From: Candidatus Aminicenantes bacterium UBA6228
Lineage (GTDB): Bacteria; Acidobacteriota; Aminicenantia; Aminicenantales; Saccharicenantaceae
NCBI GenBank assembly: GCA_002441005.1
Contig: DJWO01000007.1
Span: 1 to 11,726 of the forward strand
Direction: 5' to 3'
Length of the DNA: 11,726 bases
In this document: positions 1 to 7,769 of the stretch, one piece after another
Position numbering within the stretch: the first letter of the stretch is position 1
Layout: each line of letters starts with the position of its first letter
The notes under the pieces: generated by a model
The model's input: the letters and a program-made list of their open reading frames with translations, nothing else
Database searches by the model: none
What the model was told of the DNA's origin: nothing
Translations under genes and position numbers: made by a program

Positions 1-8
1 TTAGCCAT
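1..8 (-). CDS. tuf: EF-Tu, first codons only (window edge)
   Basis: Only the start ATG GCT AA. is inside the window, reading off the left edge; it would encode Met-Ala-(Lys/Asn), and Met-Ala-Lys is the usual EF-Tu N-terminus. A strong Shine-Dalgarno GAGGAGG (18-24) sits 9 bases upstream. The identity rests mainly on context: the four upstream tRNA genes have the same identities and order as those preceding tufB in E. coli. EF-Tu delivers aminoacyl-tRNA to the ribosome as a GTPase. The gene is probably co-transcribed with the tRNAs, so mRNA and tRNA would be released by processing. Identity is inferred, because no diagnostic protein sequence is present. Confidence 0.72.
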
Positions 9-47
9 CTCTTTTTACCTCCTCGGAGTCAGGCAATTTTTTATAAA

Positions 48-120
48 AGCCCAAGACCAGACTTGAACTGGTGACCCCGTCCTTACCAAGGACGTGCTCT
101 ACCAACTGAGCTACTTGGGC
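48..120 (-). tRNA. tRNA-Thr (anticodon GGT)
   Basis: A 73-base cloverleaf reads on the minus strand. The acceptor arms GCCCAAG and CTTGGGC pair fully. The D-arm has the usual AGCTCAGTTGGTAGAGC sequence. The anticodon stem CGTCC/GGACG closes the loop TTGGTAA with anticodon GGT, and the T-loop is TTCAAGT. The discriminator base is T and no CCA follows, so the 3' end must be added enzymatically. It is the last tRNA before tuf, 39 bases from the tuf start codon. Confidence 0.95.
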
Positions 121-139
121 TTGACCTCATTTCTTAAAG

Positions 140-212
<73 letters not shown>

Positions 213-220
213 TTTAAAAA

Positions 221-303
221 TGGGCAGGGAAGGATTCGAACCTCCGAAGCGTTCCCGCAGCGGGTTTACAGCCCGCCCCATTTGGCCACTTTGGTACCTG
301 CCC
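221..303 (-). tRNA. tRNA-Tyr (anticodon GTA)
   Basis: An 83-base minus-strand tRNA with acceptor GGGCAGG/CCTGCCC and anticodon loop CTGTAAA (anticodon GTA). The extra length comes from a long variable arm (around TGCGGGAACGCTTCGGA), as expected for bacterial tRNA-Tyr. The T-loop is TTCGAAT, the discriminator is A, and CCA is not encoded. The cognate synthetase gene, tyrS, lies in the same window at 7869-9170, far enough away that direct linkage is not implied. Confidence 0.95.
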
Positions 304-346
304 GCTATAGCCATTTCTCTCAGGCTGAGCCTGCATTCTAATCCAG

Positions 347-419
347 AGCCAGCGAAGGGACTCGAACCCCCGACCCGCTGATTACAAATCAGCTGCTCTA
401 CCGGCTGAGCTACGCTGGC
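347..419 (-). tRNA. tRNA-Thr (anticodon TGT)
   Basis: A 73-base cloverleaf on the minus strand with acceptor GCCAGCG/CGCTGGC, anticodon stem CTGAT/ATCAG around loop TTGTA plus flanks (anticodon TGT, reading ACA/ACG), and T-loop TTCGAGT. The discriminator is T and CCA is not encoded. It is the promoter-proximal member of the four-tRNA array. Confidence 0.95.
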
Positions 420-519
420 AATCATATTAATAATTTTCACTCAGAAACTTAAGATTTTTTATAAACCTTCTCTTTTTTATTGAGATAAAGATAAATTAAG
501 ATAAAAATTGACCTCGGTA

Positions 520-548
520 ATACTAAACTACTTTTGTCTTTTTGTCAA
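520..548 (-). promoter_or_regulatory. Sigma70-type promoter of the tRNA-tuf operon
   Basis: On the minus strand a perfect -35 TTGACA (548-543) is separated by 17 bases from TAGTAT (525-520, 4 of 6 to consensus). The sequence just upstream (about 549-575) is very AT-rich, resembling an UP element of a stable-RNA promoter, and it runs into the stop codon of the LTxxQ gene. Transcription would start near 513, giving a roughly 90-base AT-rich leader (420-513) before tRNA-Thr(TGT). That leader contains three GATAAA-like units (484-506, plus-strand reading) and no gene that I can see. Confidence 0.65.
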
Positions 549-562
549 GATAAACAACTAAT

Positions 563-1054
563 TTATTTACTTTTTTGACCGGCCATTCCTGTCCGGCCCA
601 TTCTTTCAATCATACCGCGGTTAAAATCGAGGTTGAATATAATATATTTCGCCTTCTGGCTGGATGTCAACTGTCCGAAAAGGAATTTTTCGAATTCTTC
701 TTCTCGCCGGCTGACTTTTTCCTTGAGATTCATTATTTTCGCCACCCGCTCTTCATATTCCTTATCTGTTACTTTATCTTTATTGATGATCTGCCTTAAG
801 TCCCTGATCTCCCCGGCCAGTTCAGCTTGAAGCTGTGCTTTTTCTTTCTCTGCCCGGTTTAATTCAGGGAAAATGACAGCTGTCTGGGCTTCAGTCAAAT
901 CCAGAGCCTGGGTCATTCTCAAAGTCCTCAGGACAAATATATTTTCCCTGACATTTCTCCTTTGCCCTCCCGGGTGCCCCTGGCCATAAACAACAAACCT
1001 GAGATTACAGAGAGCCAGTATTATCAAAAAAGAAATTAGCCCTGTTTTTTTCAT
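563..1054 (-). CDS. Exported LTxxQ (Spy/CpxP/CnrX-like) protein
   Basis: A 163-residue protein with a cleavable signal peptide: Lys-Lys at the N-terminus, a hydrophobic core at about residues 5-22, and likely cleavage after Val-Tyr-Gly. The mature part is highly charged and predicted all-helical, with two LTxxQ motifs: LTEAQ at 53-57 and LTSSQ at 129-133. That pair is the hallmark of the Spy/CpxP fold, which includes periplasmic chaperones and metal sensors such as CnrX. I chose the ATG at 1054 because AGGAGG (1062-1067) lies 7 bases upstream; a GTG one codon earlier would leave only 4 bases. The ATG overlaps the anti-sigma stop as TGATG, indicating translational coupling. A periplasmic sensing or chaperone role that feeds the ECF system is inferred. 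No obvious metal-binding His cluster is seen. Confidence 0.82.
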   Translation of the reverse strand: MKKTGLISFLIILALCNLRFVVYGQGHPGGQRRNVRENIFVLRTLRMTQALDLTEAQTAVIFPELNRAEKEKAQLQAELAGEIRDLRQIINKDKVTDKEYEERVAKIMNLKEKVSRREEEFEKFLFGQLTSSQKAKYIIFNLDFNRGMIERMGRTGMAGQKSK

Positions 1055-1722
1055 CACAATCCCTCCTTAAGGCTTTCTTTTTCTATCTGTAAGTTATTTA
1101 TTTCTTCTTGATAACCGTTTAACGGCAGGTCAAATTCGAGTTCAAGGGGAACCTTTCCGTTTTCATCTGACATGGTTTCTTCAAGGATGCTCTCCTCAAG
1201 GCTATTGATGAAATCGCCAGCTGTGGCCTCATCTTCACCTAAAACCTGACCCAGGTTAAGATATGATTCTTCATAGGAAAGCATCATGGTCAGAGGCAGT
1301 TCCTCTGGCTGACCCTGCCTGGTATATATAATAAGGAAAGAGGCTGCCACCGCCACCACCAGGACCAGGCTTAAAGCCCGCACCACCGCCGGGCGAAGAA
1401 CCCATTTCTTACTCTTGCTTTTATGCTCCTTCTCCTCATTGTGGCCAGCCCTATTTTCTTTAGCCGTCAGATCGTCTGCCGGTTGCCCGGCCGCCAGCCT
1501 GAGCTTTTCCTGGAGGACCTGCTCAAACTGCAGCCACCAGGCCTGGTGATAATCCGCCTTCCCTATCCTTAGAGCTTCCTGCTGAATTGTTTTCTGGGCA
1601 GCAAGATAATTCCGGCAAAGCGGACAGGACGCTAAATGCCTGTCAAGTCTCTTTCCTTTCCGCCAGCTTAGCTCGCCATCCAGCCGGTCTGATATCATTT
1701 TTTGATATTTTTCACACTTCAT
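1054..1722 (-). CDS. Membrane anti-sigma factor, zinc-finger (ZAS) type
   Basis: A 222-residue protein. The N-terminal cytoplasmic domain carries the ZAS signature H-x3-C-x2-C (His29, Cys33, Cys36), with Cys3 a possible fourth zinc ligand. This domain normally clamps the partner ECF sigma factor. A charged linker (about 85-110) leads to one transmembrane segment at about 113-134, then an acidic extracytoplasmic part of about 85 residues. The gene starts 16 bases after the sigma gene ends and its stop overlaps the next gene, so the three genes form one operon. In this family release of the sigma factor usually follows a signal on the outer side, by proteolysis or conformational change; which applies here cannot be told from sequence. 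Confidence 0.85.
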   Translation of the reverse strand: MKCEKYQKMISDRLDGELSWRKGKRLDRHLASCPLCRNYLAAQKTIQQEALRIGKADYHQAWWLQFEQVLQEKLRLAAGQPADDLTAKENRAGHNEEKEHKSKSKKWVLRPAVVRALSLVLVVAVAASFLIIYTRQGQPEELPLTMMLSYEESYLNLGQVLGEDEATAGDFINSLEESILEETMSDENGKVPLELEFDLPLNGYQEEINNLQIEKESLKEGL

Positions 1723-1738
1723 TTCCTACCTCTTATCT

Positions 1739-2317
1739 TCAAGCCAGAAAAGGCTGTAATTTCTTTTTAAGCCTCTTCCTGATTTCATGCATTCTCCAGG
1801 AAACAGTCTTTTCAGAACAACCCATGATCCTGGCTGCTTCCTGGTGACTCATTTCTTCCAGAACAACTAAGGAAAACGTCGCCCGGTAGGCCGGCGGGAG
1901 CTCTTCTATGACCTTTTCCAGATTTGTTCTAAACTCTTGAGACAGCGAAGAATCTTCAGGTGAAGGCATTTTCCTGACCGTTTCTAGCTCTTTTTCCCGG
2001 CCTTCCTCCTCCAGCCGGTCAACATCTTCAAAATGACTATTTTGAGACCTGCGCTTTTTAAGGAAATTTAAGCTCAGGTTAACCGCTATCCGGTGAAGCC
2101 AGGTGCGAAAGCTGGAATTACCCCGGAATCCTTTTATAGCCCGGAAAGCGTGAAGAAAAGTTTCCTGAGTGAGATCAGCCGCATCTTCCCGGTTAGCAGT
2201 CAGATGGTAGGTCAGCTCAAAAATCTGATGTTCATATTCCTTAGCCAGCATCATGAAAGCCTCGACTTCACCCTGGCGGGCCTGCTCAATTAGCTGACGG
2301 TCCTCTTCGGCTCTCAT
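1739..2317 (-). CDS. ECF-family RNA polymerase sigma factor (RpoE-like)
   Basis: A 192-residue sigma70-family protein of ECF layout. Region 2 spans about 14-90 and includes the core-binding and -10 recognition helix around DAADLTQETFLHAF (45-58) and the FRTWLHRIAVN segment (70-80). A variable acidic linker (about 91-130) follows, then region 4 (about 133-190) with a helix-turn-helix at MSHQEAARIMGCSEKTVSWR (156-175). Regions 1 and 3 are absent, as is typical. It would direct RNA polymerase to a small stress regulon and probably to its own operon. The ATG at 2317 has only a weak ribosome binding site. The gene is divergent from purB. The downstream anti-sigma and LTxxQ genes point to control by an envelope or metal signal. 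Confidence 0.9.
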   Translation of the reverse strand: MRAEEDRQLIEQARQGEVEAFMMLAKEYEHQIFELTYHLTANREDAADLTQETFLHAFRAIKGFRGNSSFRTWLHRIAVNLSLNFLKKRRSQNSHFEDVDRLEEEGREKELETVRKMPSPEDSSLSQEFRTNLEKVIEELPPAYRATFSLVVLEEMSHQEAARIMGCSEKTVSWRMHEIRKRLKKKLQPFLA

Positions 2318-2452
2318 CTGTCTGCTCTGTCTATCCTATTCTAACTCAAGACGCCAGGCTATGCTCTCTGCCTGCCAATATTTTTTCGCCTTCAATTCTT
2401 TAGACATAGTTTTCCGAAAATTCCTGGAAATTTTTTAATCCGGGCAACAGAC

Positions 2453-2493
2453 CTGTACAGTCAATTGACTGCTATTTCCTTAATTGATAAGAT
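2453..2493 (+). promoter_or_regulatory. Candidate purB promoter overlapping a palindromic operator
   Basis: TTGACT (2465-2470) is 17 bases from TAAGAT (2488-2493), a plausible sigma70-type promoter for the purine cluster. The -35 lies inside a perfect 14-bp palindrome, CAGTCAATTGACTG (2458-2471), which abuts and shares bases with a second palindrome, CTGTACAG (2453-2460). A dyad over a -35 is a typical repressor site. The binding protein is unknown, and the sequence matches neither the E. coli PurR box nor the Bacillus PurBox as I remember them. The rest of the sigma-purB gap (2318-2452) shows AT-rich stretches but no gene. Confidence 0.45.
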
Positions 2494-2530
2494 GATAACG
2501 AATTTATTCTTTTCAGGAAAGGAACAGGCG

Positions 2531-3823
2531 ATGATCGAAAGATATACCCTGCCCGAAATGGAAGCTATCTGGTCTGAGGAAAATAAATACAGGAAATGGC
2601 TCGAGGTCGAAATTGCTGTCTGCGAAGCCTGGGCCCGCCTGGGACAGATTCCTCAAAAATCACTCAACAATATAAAAAAGAAAGCTAATTTTGAGGTTAA
2701 ACGGATTGAAGAAATAGAAAAGGTGGTCAAGCATGATGTCATTGCCTTTCTGACCTCGGTCGCCGAGTATGTCGGGGAAGATTCGCGTTTTATCCACATG
2801 GGCTTGACCTCTTATGACGTCGTGGATACAGCCCTTTCCTTGCTGATGGTTGAATCGCTGGATCTGGTCGAAAAAAATGTGCTGGACCTCAGAAAAGTGG
2901 TCAAAAAGATGGCTTTAAAATACAAGATGACACCCTGTATCGGGCGGACTCACGGTGTCCATGCCGAGCCAATTACTTTTGGTTTTAAAATCTTAGTCTG
3001 GTATGAAGAGCTCAACCGTCATCTGGAAAGAATAAAGCAGGCCAGAAAAGTTATGAGTGTCGGCCGAATCTCCGGCTCAGTTGGGACTTACATTCATCTT
3101 GACCCGAGAGTCGAAAAATATGCCCTGAAATCACTGGGCTTAGAGCCGGCCAAAGTCTCCACCCAGGTTTTACAGCGTGACCGCCACGCTGAGGTCATGG
3201 GCGTTTTAGCTCTCATCACCGCTTCTCTTGAAAAATTTGCTCTGGAAATAAGGCACCTCCAGAAAACGGAAGTGCTGGAAGTCGAGGAGCCCTTTACCAG
3301 GGGCCAGAAGGGTTCATCTTCCATGCCTCATAAGCGAAATCCTGTCCGCTGCGAAAGAGTGGCTGGCCTGGCCAGGGTGGTCCGGGCGAATCTTCAGGTC
3401 GCTCTGGAAAATATCCCGCTGTGGCATGAACGCGATATCTCCCACTCTTCGGCTGAGAGAATTATCTTTCCAGATTCTTTCACCATGACTGATTATCTTC
3501 TCAAAGAGATGATTGACGTCATAGCCAACTGGCAGGTTTATCCTAAAAGAATGCTTCAAAACATCAAGGCGACGAGGGGTTTGATTTTTTCTCAGGTGGT
3601 GCTGCTGGCTTTGATCCGCAAGGGTCTAACCAGAGAAGAAGCCTACCAGCTGGTTCAGACTAACAGCCTTAAAGCCTGGCATGAAAATTTAAGTTTCATT
3701 GAATTGCTCAAGGCTGATCCCGGAATTACCAGGTACATGAATGACCGGGAAATTGAAGATTGCTTTTCCTTAGAGCCTTTCCTTCAGAAAATAGACTTTA
3801 TTTTTAAGAGGGTTTTATCATGA
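2531..3823 (+). CDS. purB: Adenylosuccinate lyase
   Basis: A 430-residue member of the fumarase/aspartase superfamily. It catalyses fumarate release from SAICAR (to AICAR) and from adenylosuccinate (to AMP). The family signature SSSMPHKRNP is at 262-271 and carries the catalytic serine region. The catalytic-site histidines are H68 (KHDVIAF), H89 (HMGLTSYD) and H141 (GRTHGVHAEP), numbers that match my recollection of the Bacillus subtilis enzyme. This supports the start at 2531, where AGGAAAGGA lies just upstream. An in-frame ATG at 2465 would add 22 unrelated residues and overlaps the predicted promoter. The stop overlaps purS by ATGA. First gene of the purine cluster. Confidence 0.96.
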   Translation: MIERYTLPEMEAIWSEENKYRKWLEVEIAVCEAWARLGQIPQKSLNNIKKKANFEVKRIEEIEKVVKHDVIAFLTSVAEYVGEDSRFIHMGLTSYDVVDTALSLLMVESLDLVEKNVLDLRKVVKKMALKYKMTPCIGRTHGVHAEPITFGFKILVWYEELNRHLERIKQARKVMSVGRISGSVGTYIHLDPRVEKYALKSLGLEPAKVSTQVLQRDRHAEVMGVLALITASLEKFALEIRHLQKTEVLEVEEPFTRGQKGSSSMPHKRNPVRCERVAGLARVVRANLQVALENIPLWHERDISHSSAERIIFPDSFTMTDYLLKEMIDVIANWQVYPKRMLQNIKATRGLIFSQVVLLALIRKGLTREEAYQLVQTNSLKAWHENLSFIELLKADPGITRYMNDREIEDCFSLEPFLQKIDFIFKRVLS

Positions 3824-4065
3824 AAGTCAGAATTCTGGTCTCTTTAAAACCGAGCGTTCTCGACCCGCAGGGGCAGGCCGTGAAAAATGCCCTGCACACT
3901 CTTGGTTATCAGACAGTTAAAGACGTCCGCCAGGGCAAAGTCTTTGAGATTGAACTGGATAATACCGTCCGTCAGACAGTTGACAAACTGATTCCTGAAA
4001 TTGCCGATAAAGTCCTGGCCAACCCGATCATTGAAAAATTCACCTGGGAAATAATTGAGGGTTGA
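3820..4065 (+). CDS. purS: FGAM synthase subunit PurS
   Basis: An 81-residue protein of the usual PurS length, starting MKVRILVSLKPSVLDPQG, the typical opening of the family. PurS is the small subunit that bridges PurQ and PurL and is thought to help channel ammonia between them. The start overlaps the purB stop (ATGA), and AGAGGG lies 7 bases upstream. Its presence, together with a short PurL and a separate PurQ, shows that this organism uses the three-protein form of FGAM synthase rather than the single large PurL of enterobacteria. Confidence 0.95.
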   Translation: MKVRILVSLKPSVLDPQGQAVKNALHTLGYQTVKDVRQGKVFEIELDNTVRQTVDKLIPEIADKVLANPIIEKFTWEIIEG

Positions 4066-4095
4066 AAATCCCGGGAGAAAGGATGAGATAAGACC

Positions 4096-4869
4096 ATGAA
4101 ATTTGGAGTGGTGGTTTTTCCCGGTTCAAACTGCGATTATGATACCTTCCACGCTTTACAGAATGTCATGGAGCAGGAAACTGTTTTCCTGTGGCACAAA
4201 GATAGCGACCTCCAGCAGGTGGACTGCGTTGTTCTGCCCGGCGGCTTTTCTTACGGGGATTATCTGCGCTCGGGAGCCATTGCCCGCTTCTCCCCTATCA
4301 TGGCTGAAATCAAAAAATTTGCCTCGGCCGGCGGGCTGGTTCTGGGCATTTGCAACGGCTTTCAGATTCTGCTGGAAGCCGGCCTTTTGCCTGGAGCCAT
4401 GCTGACCAACAAAAACCTGAAATTCCTCTGCCAGCATGTTTATATCAAAATAGAAAATAACAAGACAGCTTTTAGCCGGGCCGGAAGGAAAAGCCAGGTT
4501 TTAAGTATTCCAATTGCTCACTTCGACGGAAACTACTATGCACCGCCCGAGTTGCTGGCTCAGCTGGAAGAAAGGAAGCAAATTGTCTTTCGCTATTGCG
4601 ACGGGAATGGCCGACTAACGGAGGAAGCCAATGTCAATGGCTCGCTTCACCACATTGCCGGACTGATCAATGAGCAAGGCAATGTCCTCGGCCTGATGCC
4701 CCATCCGGAAAGAGCTTCAGAAAAAATAGTCGGAAGCGACGATGGGCAGGTGATTTTCCAATCAATTATAGACTATTGGGAGAAAAAGGCTGGCGGCCGG
4801 AAAAAGAAAGCCGGTAAAACGGTCAGGCCGGTTGTTTCGCCATTGCCGCCACTCGTCGGGAGCTTATGA
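4096..4869 (+). CDS. purQ: FGAM synthase glutaminase subunit PurQ
   Basis: A 257-residue class I glutamine amidotransferase that hydrolyses glutamine to supply ammonia to PurL. The nucleophile is Cys86 in GICNGFQ, and the triad is completed by His203 and Glu205 in MPHPERA. The N-terminal FPGSNCDYD and the PGGFSYGDYLR segment are also characteristic. The recognisable domain ends near residue 230, and a basic, proline-rich tail of about 27 residues (231-257) follows, making the protein longer than the usual 225-235. The tail coding region runs close to the purL start, with 31 bases left between the purQ stop and the purL ATG. An AAAGG sequence lies upstream of the start at somewhat long spacing. 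Confidence 0.95.
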   Translation: MKFGVVVFPGSNCDYDTFHALQNVMEQETVFLWHKDSDLQQVDCVVLPGGFSYGDYLRSGAIARFSPIMAEIKKFASAGGLVLGICNGFQILLEAGLLPGAMLTNKNLKFLCQHVYIKIENNKTAFSRAGRKSQVLSIPIAHFDGNYYAPPELLAQLEERKQIVFRYCDGNGRLTEEANVNGSLHHIAGLINEQGNVLGLMPHPERASEKIVGSDDGQVIFQSIIDYWEKKAGGRKKKAGKTVRPVVSPLPPLVGSL

Positions 4870-4900
4870 AATTCAGTCTAAAGTTTATAAGGATATGACC

Positions 4901-7111
4901 ATGATAGACGATAAGACCCTGGCAGACCATAACCTGACTCGGGACGAATATGATTTTATAGTCAAACTCATTGGCCGCGAGCCAAATCTTACCGAGCTGG
5001 GCATCTTCTCGGTGATGTGGTCGGAGCACTGCGGCTATAAAAGCTCTAAAGTTTATTTAAAAAAGTTCCCAACTAAAGGCAAATACCTGATTCAGGGACC
5101 AGGTGAAAACGCCGGGGTGATGGATATTGGCGATGGGCTGGCTGTTGTTTTTAAGATCGAATCTCATAACCACCCTTCTTACCTTGAACCCTATCAAGGT
5201 GCGGCCACCGGGGTCGGTGGCATTCTGCGTGATATCTTCACCATGGGAGCCAGACCGGTAGCCGTTCTCGATTCGTTGCGCTTTGGCCCGCTCGATAAAC
5301 CCAAAAACCGGTCGGTGGCTGAAGGTGTGGTGAGTGGTATCTCCGGCTATGGCAATGCCTTTGGGGTGCCGACGGTCGGCGGCGAAGTCTATTTCCATGA
5401 TTGCTATTCCCAGAATCCCCTGGTCAATGTCTGCTGCGTCGGACTGGCTGAGAAAGACAGAATTTTTTTAGCCAGAGCTCAGGGCGTCGGCAATGCTGTT
5501 ATCTATGTTGGAGCCAAGACGGGGCGTGACGGCATCCATGGAGCGACTATGGCTTCGGCTGAATTCGGCAAAGAGACCGAGCAGAAAAGGCCCAATGTTC
5601 AGGTCGGTGATCCTTTTAAAGAAAAGCTGTTGCTCGAAGCCTGTCTCGAAGTTATGGCCAAAGGCCTGGTTATCGGCATTCAGGACATGGGAGCAGCCGG
5701 GCTCACCTGCTCGACGACCGAGATGGCCGCCAAGTCTGATACCGGCATGGAAATCAACCTCGACCTGGTGCCGCAGCGGGAAGAGGGCATGAATCCCTAC
5801 GAAATTATGCTGTCCGAATCGCAGGAAAGAATGCTCATTGTCACCAGCCAGGATAAGGTCAAGCCGCTTCAGGATGTTTTCAGCAAATGGGACCTGGAGG
5901 CGGTGGTCATCGGCAAAGTGACTGAAGATGAGCAGCTCAAAGCTTATTTTCACGGCGAACTGGTTATTGATATTCCGGTCAAGGCCGTCGTTGACCTCTG
6001 CCCGGCTTACCGGCGGCCGGTGGAGGCGCCGGCTTTTGTTCGCCGGCTGGCCCGTTTTAAGGTGCCCGGGATGCCGCCTGATTTAGATTTAAATCAAGTC
6101 TTTTTGCAGCTTGTCGCTTCGCCGGATATAGCAGACAAGCAGTGGGTTTTCCGGCAATATGACCATATGGTTCAGATTAATACGATTGTTCTGCCCGGAG
6201 CAGATGCCGCTGTCTTGAGGCTAAAAGGGACCAAAAAGGGCCTGGCCATGACCCTTGATGGCAATTCTCTTTATGCCTATCTAAACCCGAAGCGTGGTGG
6301 AGAAATCGCGGTGGCTGAGGCCTGCCGCAATTTAGCCTGCGCCGGAGCCGCACCGATGGGTGTGACCAACTGCCTCAATTTTGGCAATCCGGAAAAGCCC
6401 GAAATCATGTGGCAGTTTAAGGAAGCAGTCGAAGGAATTGCCCGGGCCTGCCGGCAATTTGATATACCTGTGACGGGTGGAAATGTCAGCTTTTACAACG
6501 AAACAGAAGGCCAGGCAGTTTTCCCGACACCAGTTCTCGGAATTGTCGGGCTAGTAGATGATGTGGCCACGATTCCGGCGGCCGGTTTTAGAGGCGAAAG
6601 AGAAGCTATTATTCTTCTTGGCGAAAATAAAGAAGAACTGGGCGGTTCGGAATATTTGAAGCTCGTCTTTGATCAGGAAAAAGGAAAAGCGCCAGAGCTG
6701 GATTTCAGAAGCGAAAAAAGCGTCCAGGAAGTCTGTCGCCAGGCGATAAAGCAGAAACTGGTGAGAACCGCTCATGATTTATCCGAAGGCGGACTGGCAG
6801 TGGCCCTGGCCGAATGTTCAATTAAGAGCAAAAAGGGCCTGGGCTTTGAAGTTAAGCTAAATGACCCGATAAGGACAGATGCACTTCTTTTCGGTGAAAG
6901 CCAGTCCCGAATAATTCTGGTGGCCAAGGAAAAGAACGCCGGGAAAATTCTGGCTCTGGCCAGAAAGATGAAAGTCAAAGCTAAGGTCATCGGAAAAACA
7001 GGTGGAAAGAAAATGGTTATCTGGCACAGGAAGAAAAAAGTTGTCGATCAGCCGGTGGAACTGGTGAGGGATGCTTTCAAAAATTCCATACCCGGCTATT
7101 TTAAGGTTTGA
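4901..7111 (+). CDS. purL: FGAM synthase large subunit PurL (short type)
   Basis: A 736-residue ATP-dependent subunit that converts FGAR plus ammonia into FGAM, of the short form (about 740) that works with PurS and PurQ. N-terminal half: WSEHCGYKSSK (His43), ESHNHPS (87-93) and GAATGVGG (100-107), all in the ATP/FGAR site. C-terminal half: GGNVSFYNE (526-534) and DLSEGGLAVALAE (626-638), from the second AIR-synthase-like repeat. I chose the ATG at 4901 because AAGGA (4889-4893) lies 7 bases upstream. The ATG at 4895 is too close to that site, and an upstream in-frame start at 4832 would overlap purQ and add unrelated residues. purN begins 16 bases after the stop. Confidence 0.96.
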   Translation: MIDDKTLADHNLTRDEYDFIVKLIGREPNLTELGIFSVMWSEHCGYKSSKVYLKKFPTKGKYLIQGPGENAGVMDIGDGLAVVFKIESHNHPSYLEPYQGAATGVGGILRDIFTMGARPVAVLDSLRFGPLDKPKNRSVAEGVVSGISGYGNAFGVPTVGGEVYFHDCYSQNPLVNVCCVGLAEKDRIFLARAQGVGNAVIYVGAKTGRDGIHGATMASAEFGKETEQKRPNVQVGDPFKEKLLLEACLEVMAKGLVIGIQDMGAAGLTCSTTEMAAKSDTGMEINLDLVPQREEGMNPYEIMLSESQERMLIVTSQDKVKPLQDVFSKWDLEAVVIGKVTEDEQLKAYFHGELVIDIPVKAVVDLCPAYRRPVEAPAFVRRLARFKVPGMPPDLDLNQVFLQLVASPDIADKQWVFRQYDHMVQINTIVLPGADAAVLRLKGTKKGLAMTLDGNSLYAYLNPKRGGEIAVAEACRNLACAGAAPMGVTNCLNFGNPEKPEIMWQFKEAVEGIARACRQFDIPVTGGNVSFYNETEGQAVFPTPVLGIVGLVDDVATIPAAGFRGEREAIILLGENKEELGGSEYLKLVFDQEKGKAPELDFRSEKSVQEVCRQAIKQKLVRTAHDLSEGGLAVALAECSIKSKKGLGFEVKLNDPIRTDALLFGESQSRIILVAKEKNAGKILALARKMKVKAKVIGKTGGKKMVIWHRKKKVVDQPVELVRDAFKNSIPGYFKV

Positions 7112-7127
7112 AGCGATAGAGGGGAAA

Positions 7128-7769
7128 ATGGCAGAAGAGAAAATTTTTAGAAGTCCCCGGAAAAGAGGCCGGGTGGCGGTGCTTCTTTCCGGGCGCGGCT
7201 CAAATTTTAGAGCCATCCATGACGCCATGGCCGAAGGCAAAATAAATGCCGGGGTGGTGGCGGTGGTCAGCAACCGGGCTGAGGCCCCAGGACTCCAAAC
7301 AGCCAGCGAGCGAGGGCTGGAGGCTCTTTACCTTGACCCGAAAGCTTGTGCCTCGAAGGAAGCCTACGACGAAGCCATCGTGGCGGAACTCAAAAAAAGA
7401 GAAATTGATCTGGTTTGTCTGGCTGGCTATATGAAAATAGTTACGCCACTTTTCTGCCAGGCTTTCCGGAATCAAATTATGAATATCCATCCGGCGCTTC
7501 TACCCTCTTTTCCCGGACTTCATGCTCAAAAACAGGCTGTTGATTATGGTGTTCGCTACTCGGGGGCGACGGTTCATTTCGTCTCCGAAGAAGTGGATGG
7601 CGGGCCGATAATACTTCAGGCCGTGGTGCCTGTCTATCAGGATGATACTGAAGAGACTCTGGCCGATAGAATTCTGGTCTGGGAACATAAAATCTATCCC
7701 GAGGCGGTGCGCCTTTACTTTGAGGGAAAGCTTGAGGTCAGGGGTAGAAAAGTTTACATCCTGGAATAA
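7128..7769 (+). CDS. purN: Phosphoribosylglycinamide formyltransferase (GART)
   Basis: A 213-residue enzyme that transfers a formyl group from 10-formyl-tetrahydrofolate to GAR, making FGAR, the substrate of PurSQL. The phosphate-binding LLSGRGSN is at 19-26. The catalytic residues are Asn119 and His121 (in NIHPALLPSFPG) and Asp157 (in VDGGPI), matching E. coli N106/H108/D144 with a constant offset of 13. The extra N-terminal residues (MAEEKIFRSPRKRG) explain the offset. The start at 7128 has GAGGGG just upstream and lies 16 bases after purL; an earlier in-frame start at 7071 would lie inside purL and is unlikely. Confidence 0.96.
   Translation: MAEEKIFRSPRKRGRVAVLLSGRGSNFRAIHDAMAEGKINAGVVAVVSNRAEAPGLQTASERGLEALYLDPKACASKEAYDEAIVAELKKREIDLVCLAGYMKIVTPLFCQAFRNQIMNIHPALLPSFPGLHAQKQAVDYGVRYSGATVHFVSEEVDGGPIILQAVVPVYQDDTEETLADRILVWEHKIYPEAVRLYFEGKLEVRGRKVYILE

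Noticed and set aside
2400..2424. Possible ECF autoregulatory promoter for the sigma operon on the minus strand (GGAATTT at 2424-2418 and GTCTAA at 2405-2400).
   Set aside because: The elements look like an RpoE-type promoter but the spacer is only 12 bases, several short of the usual 15-16, and no correctly spaced GGAA element is present.
2465..2530. N-terminal extension of PurB from an upstream in-frame ATG.
   Set aside because: The first 22 residues do not resemble the family, the catalytic residue numbering fits the later ATG, and the upstream codon coincides with the predicted -35.
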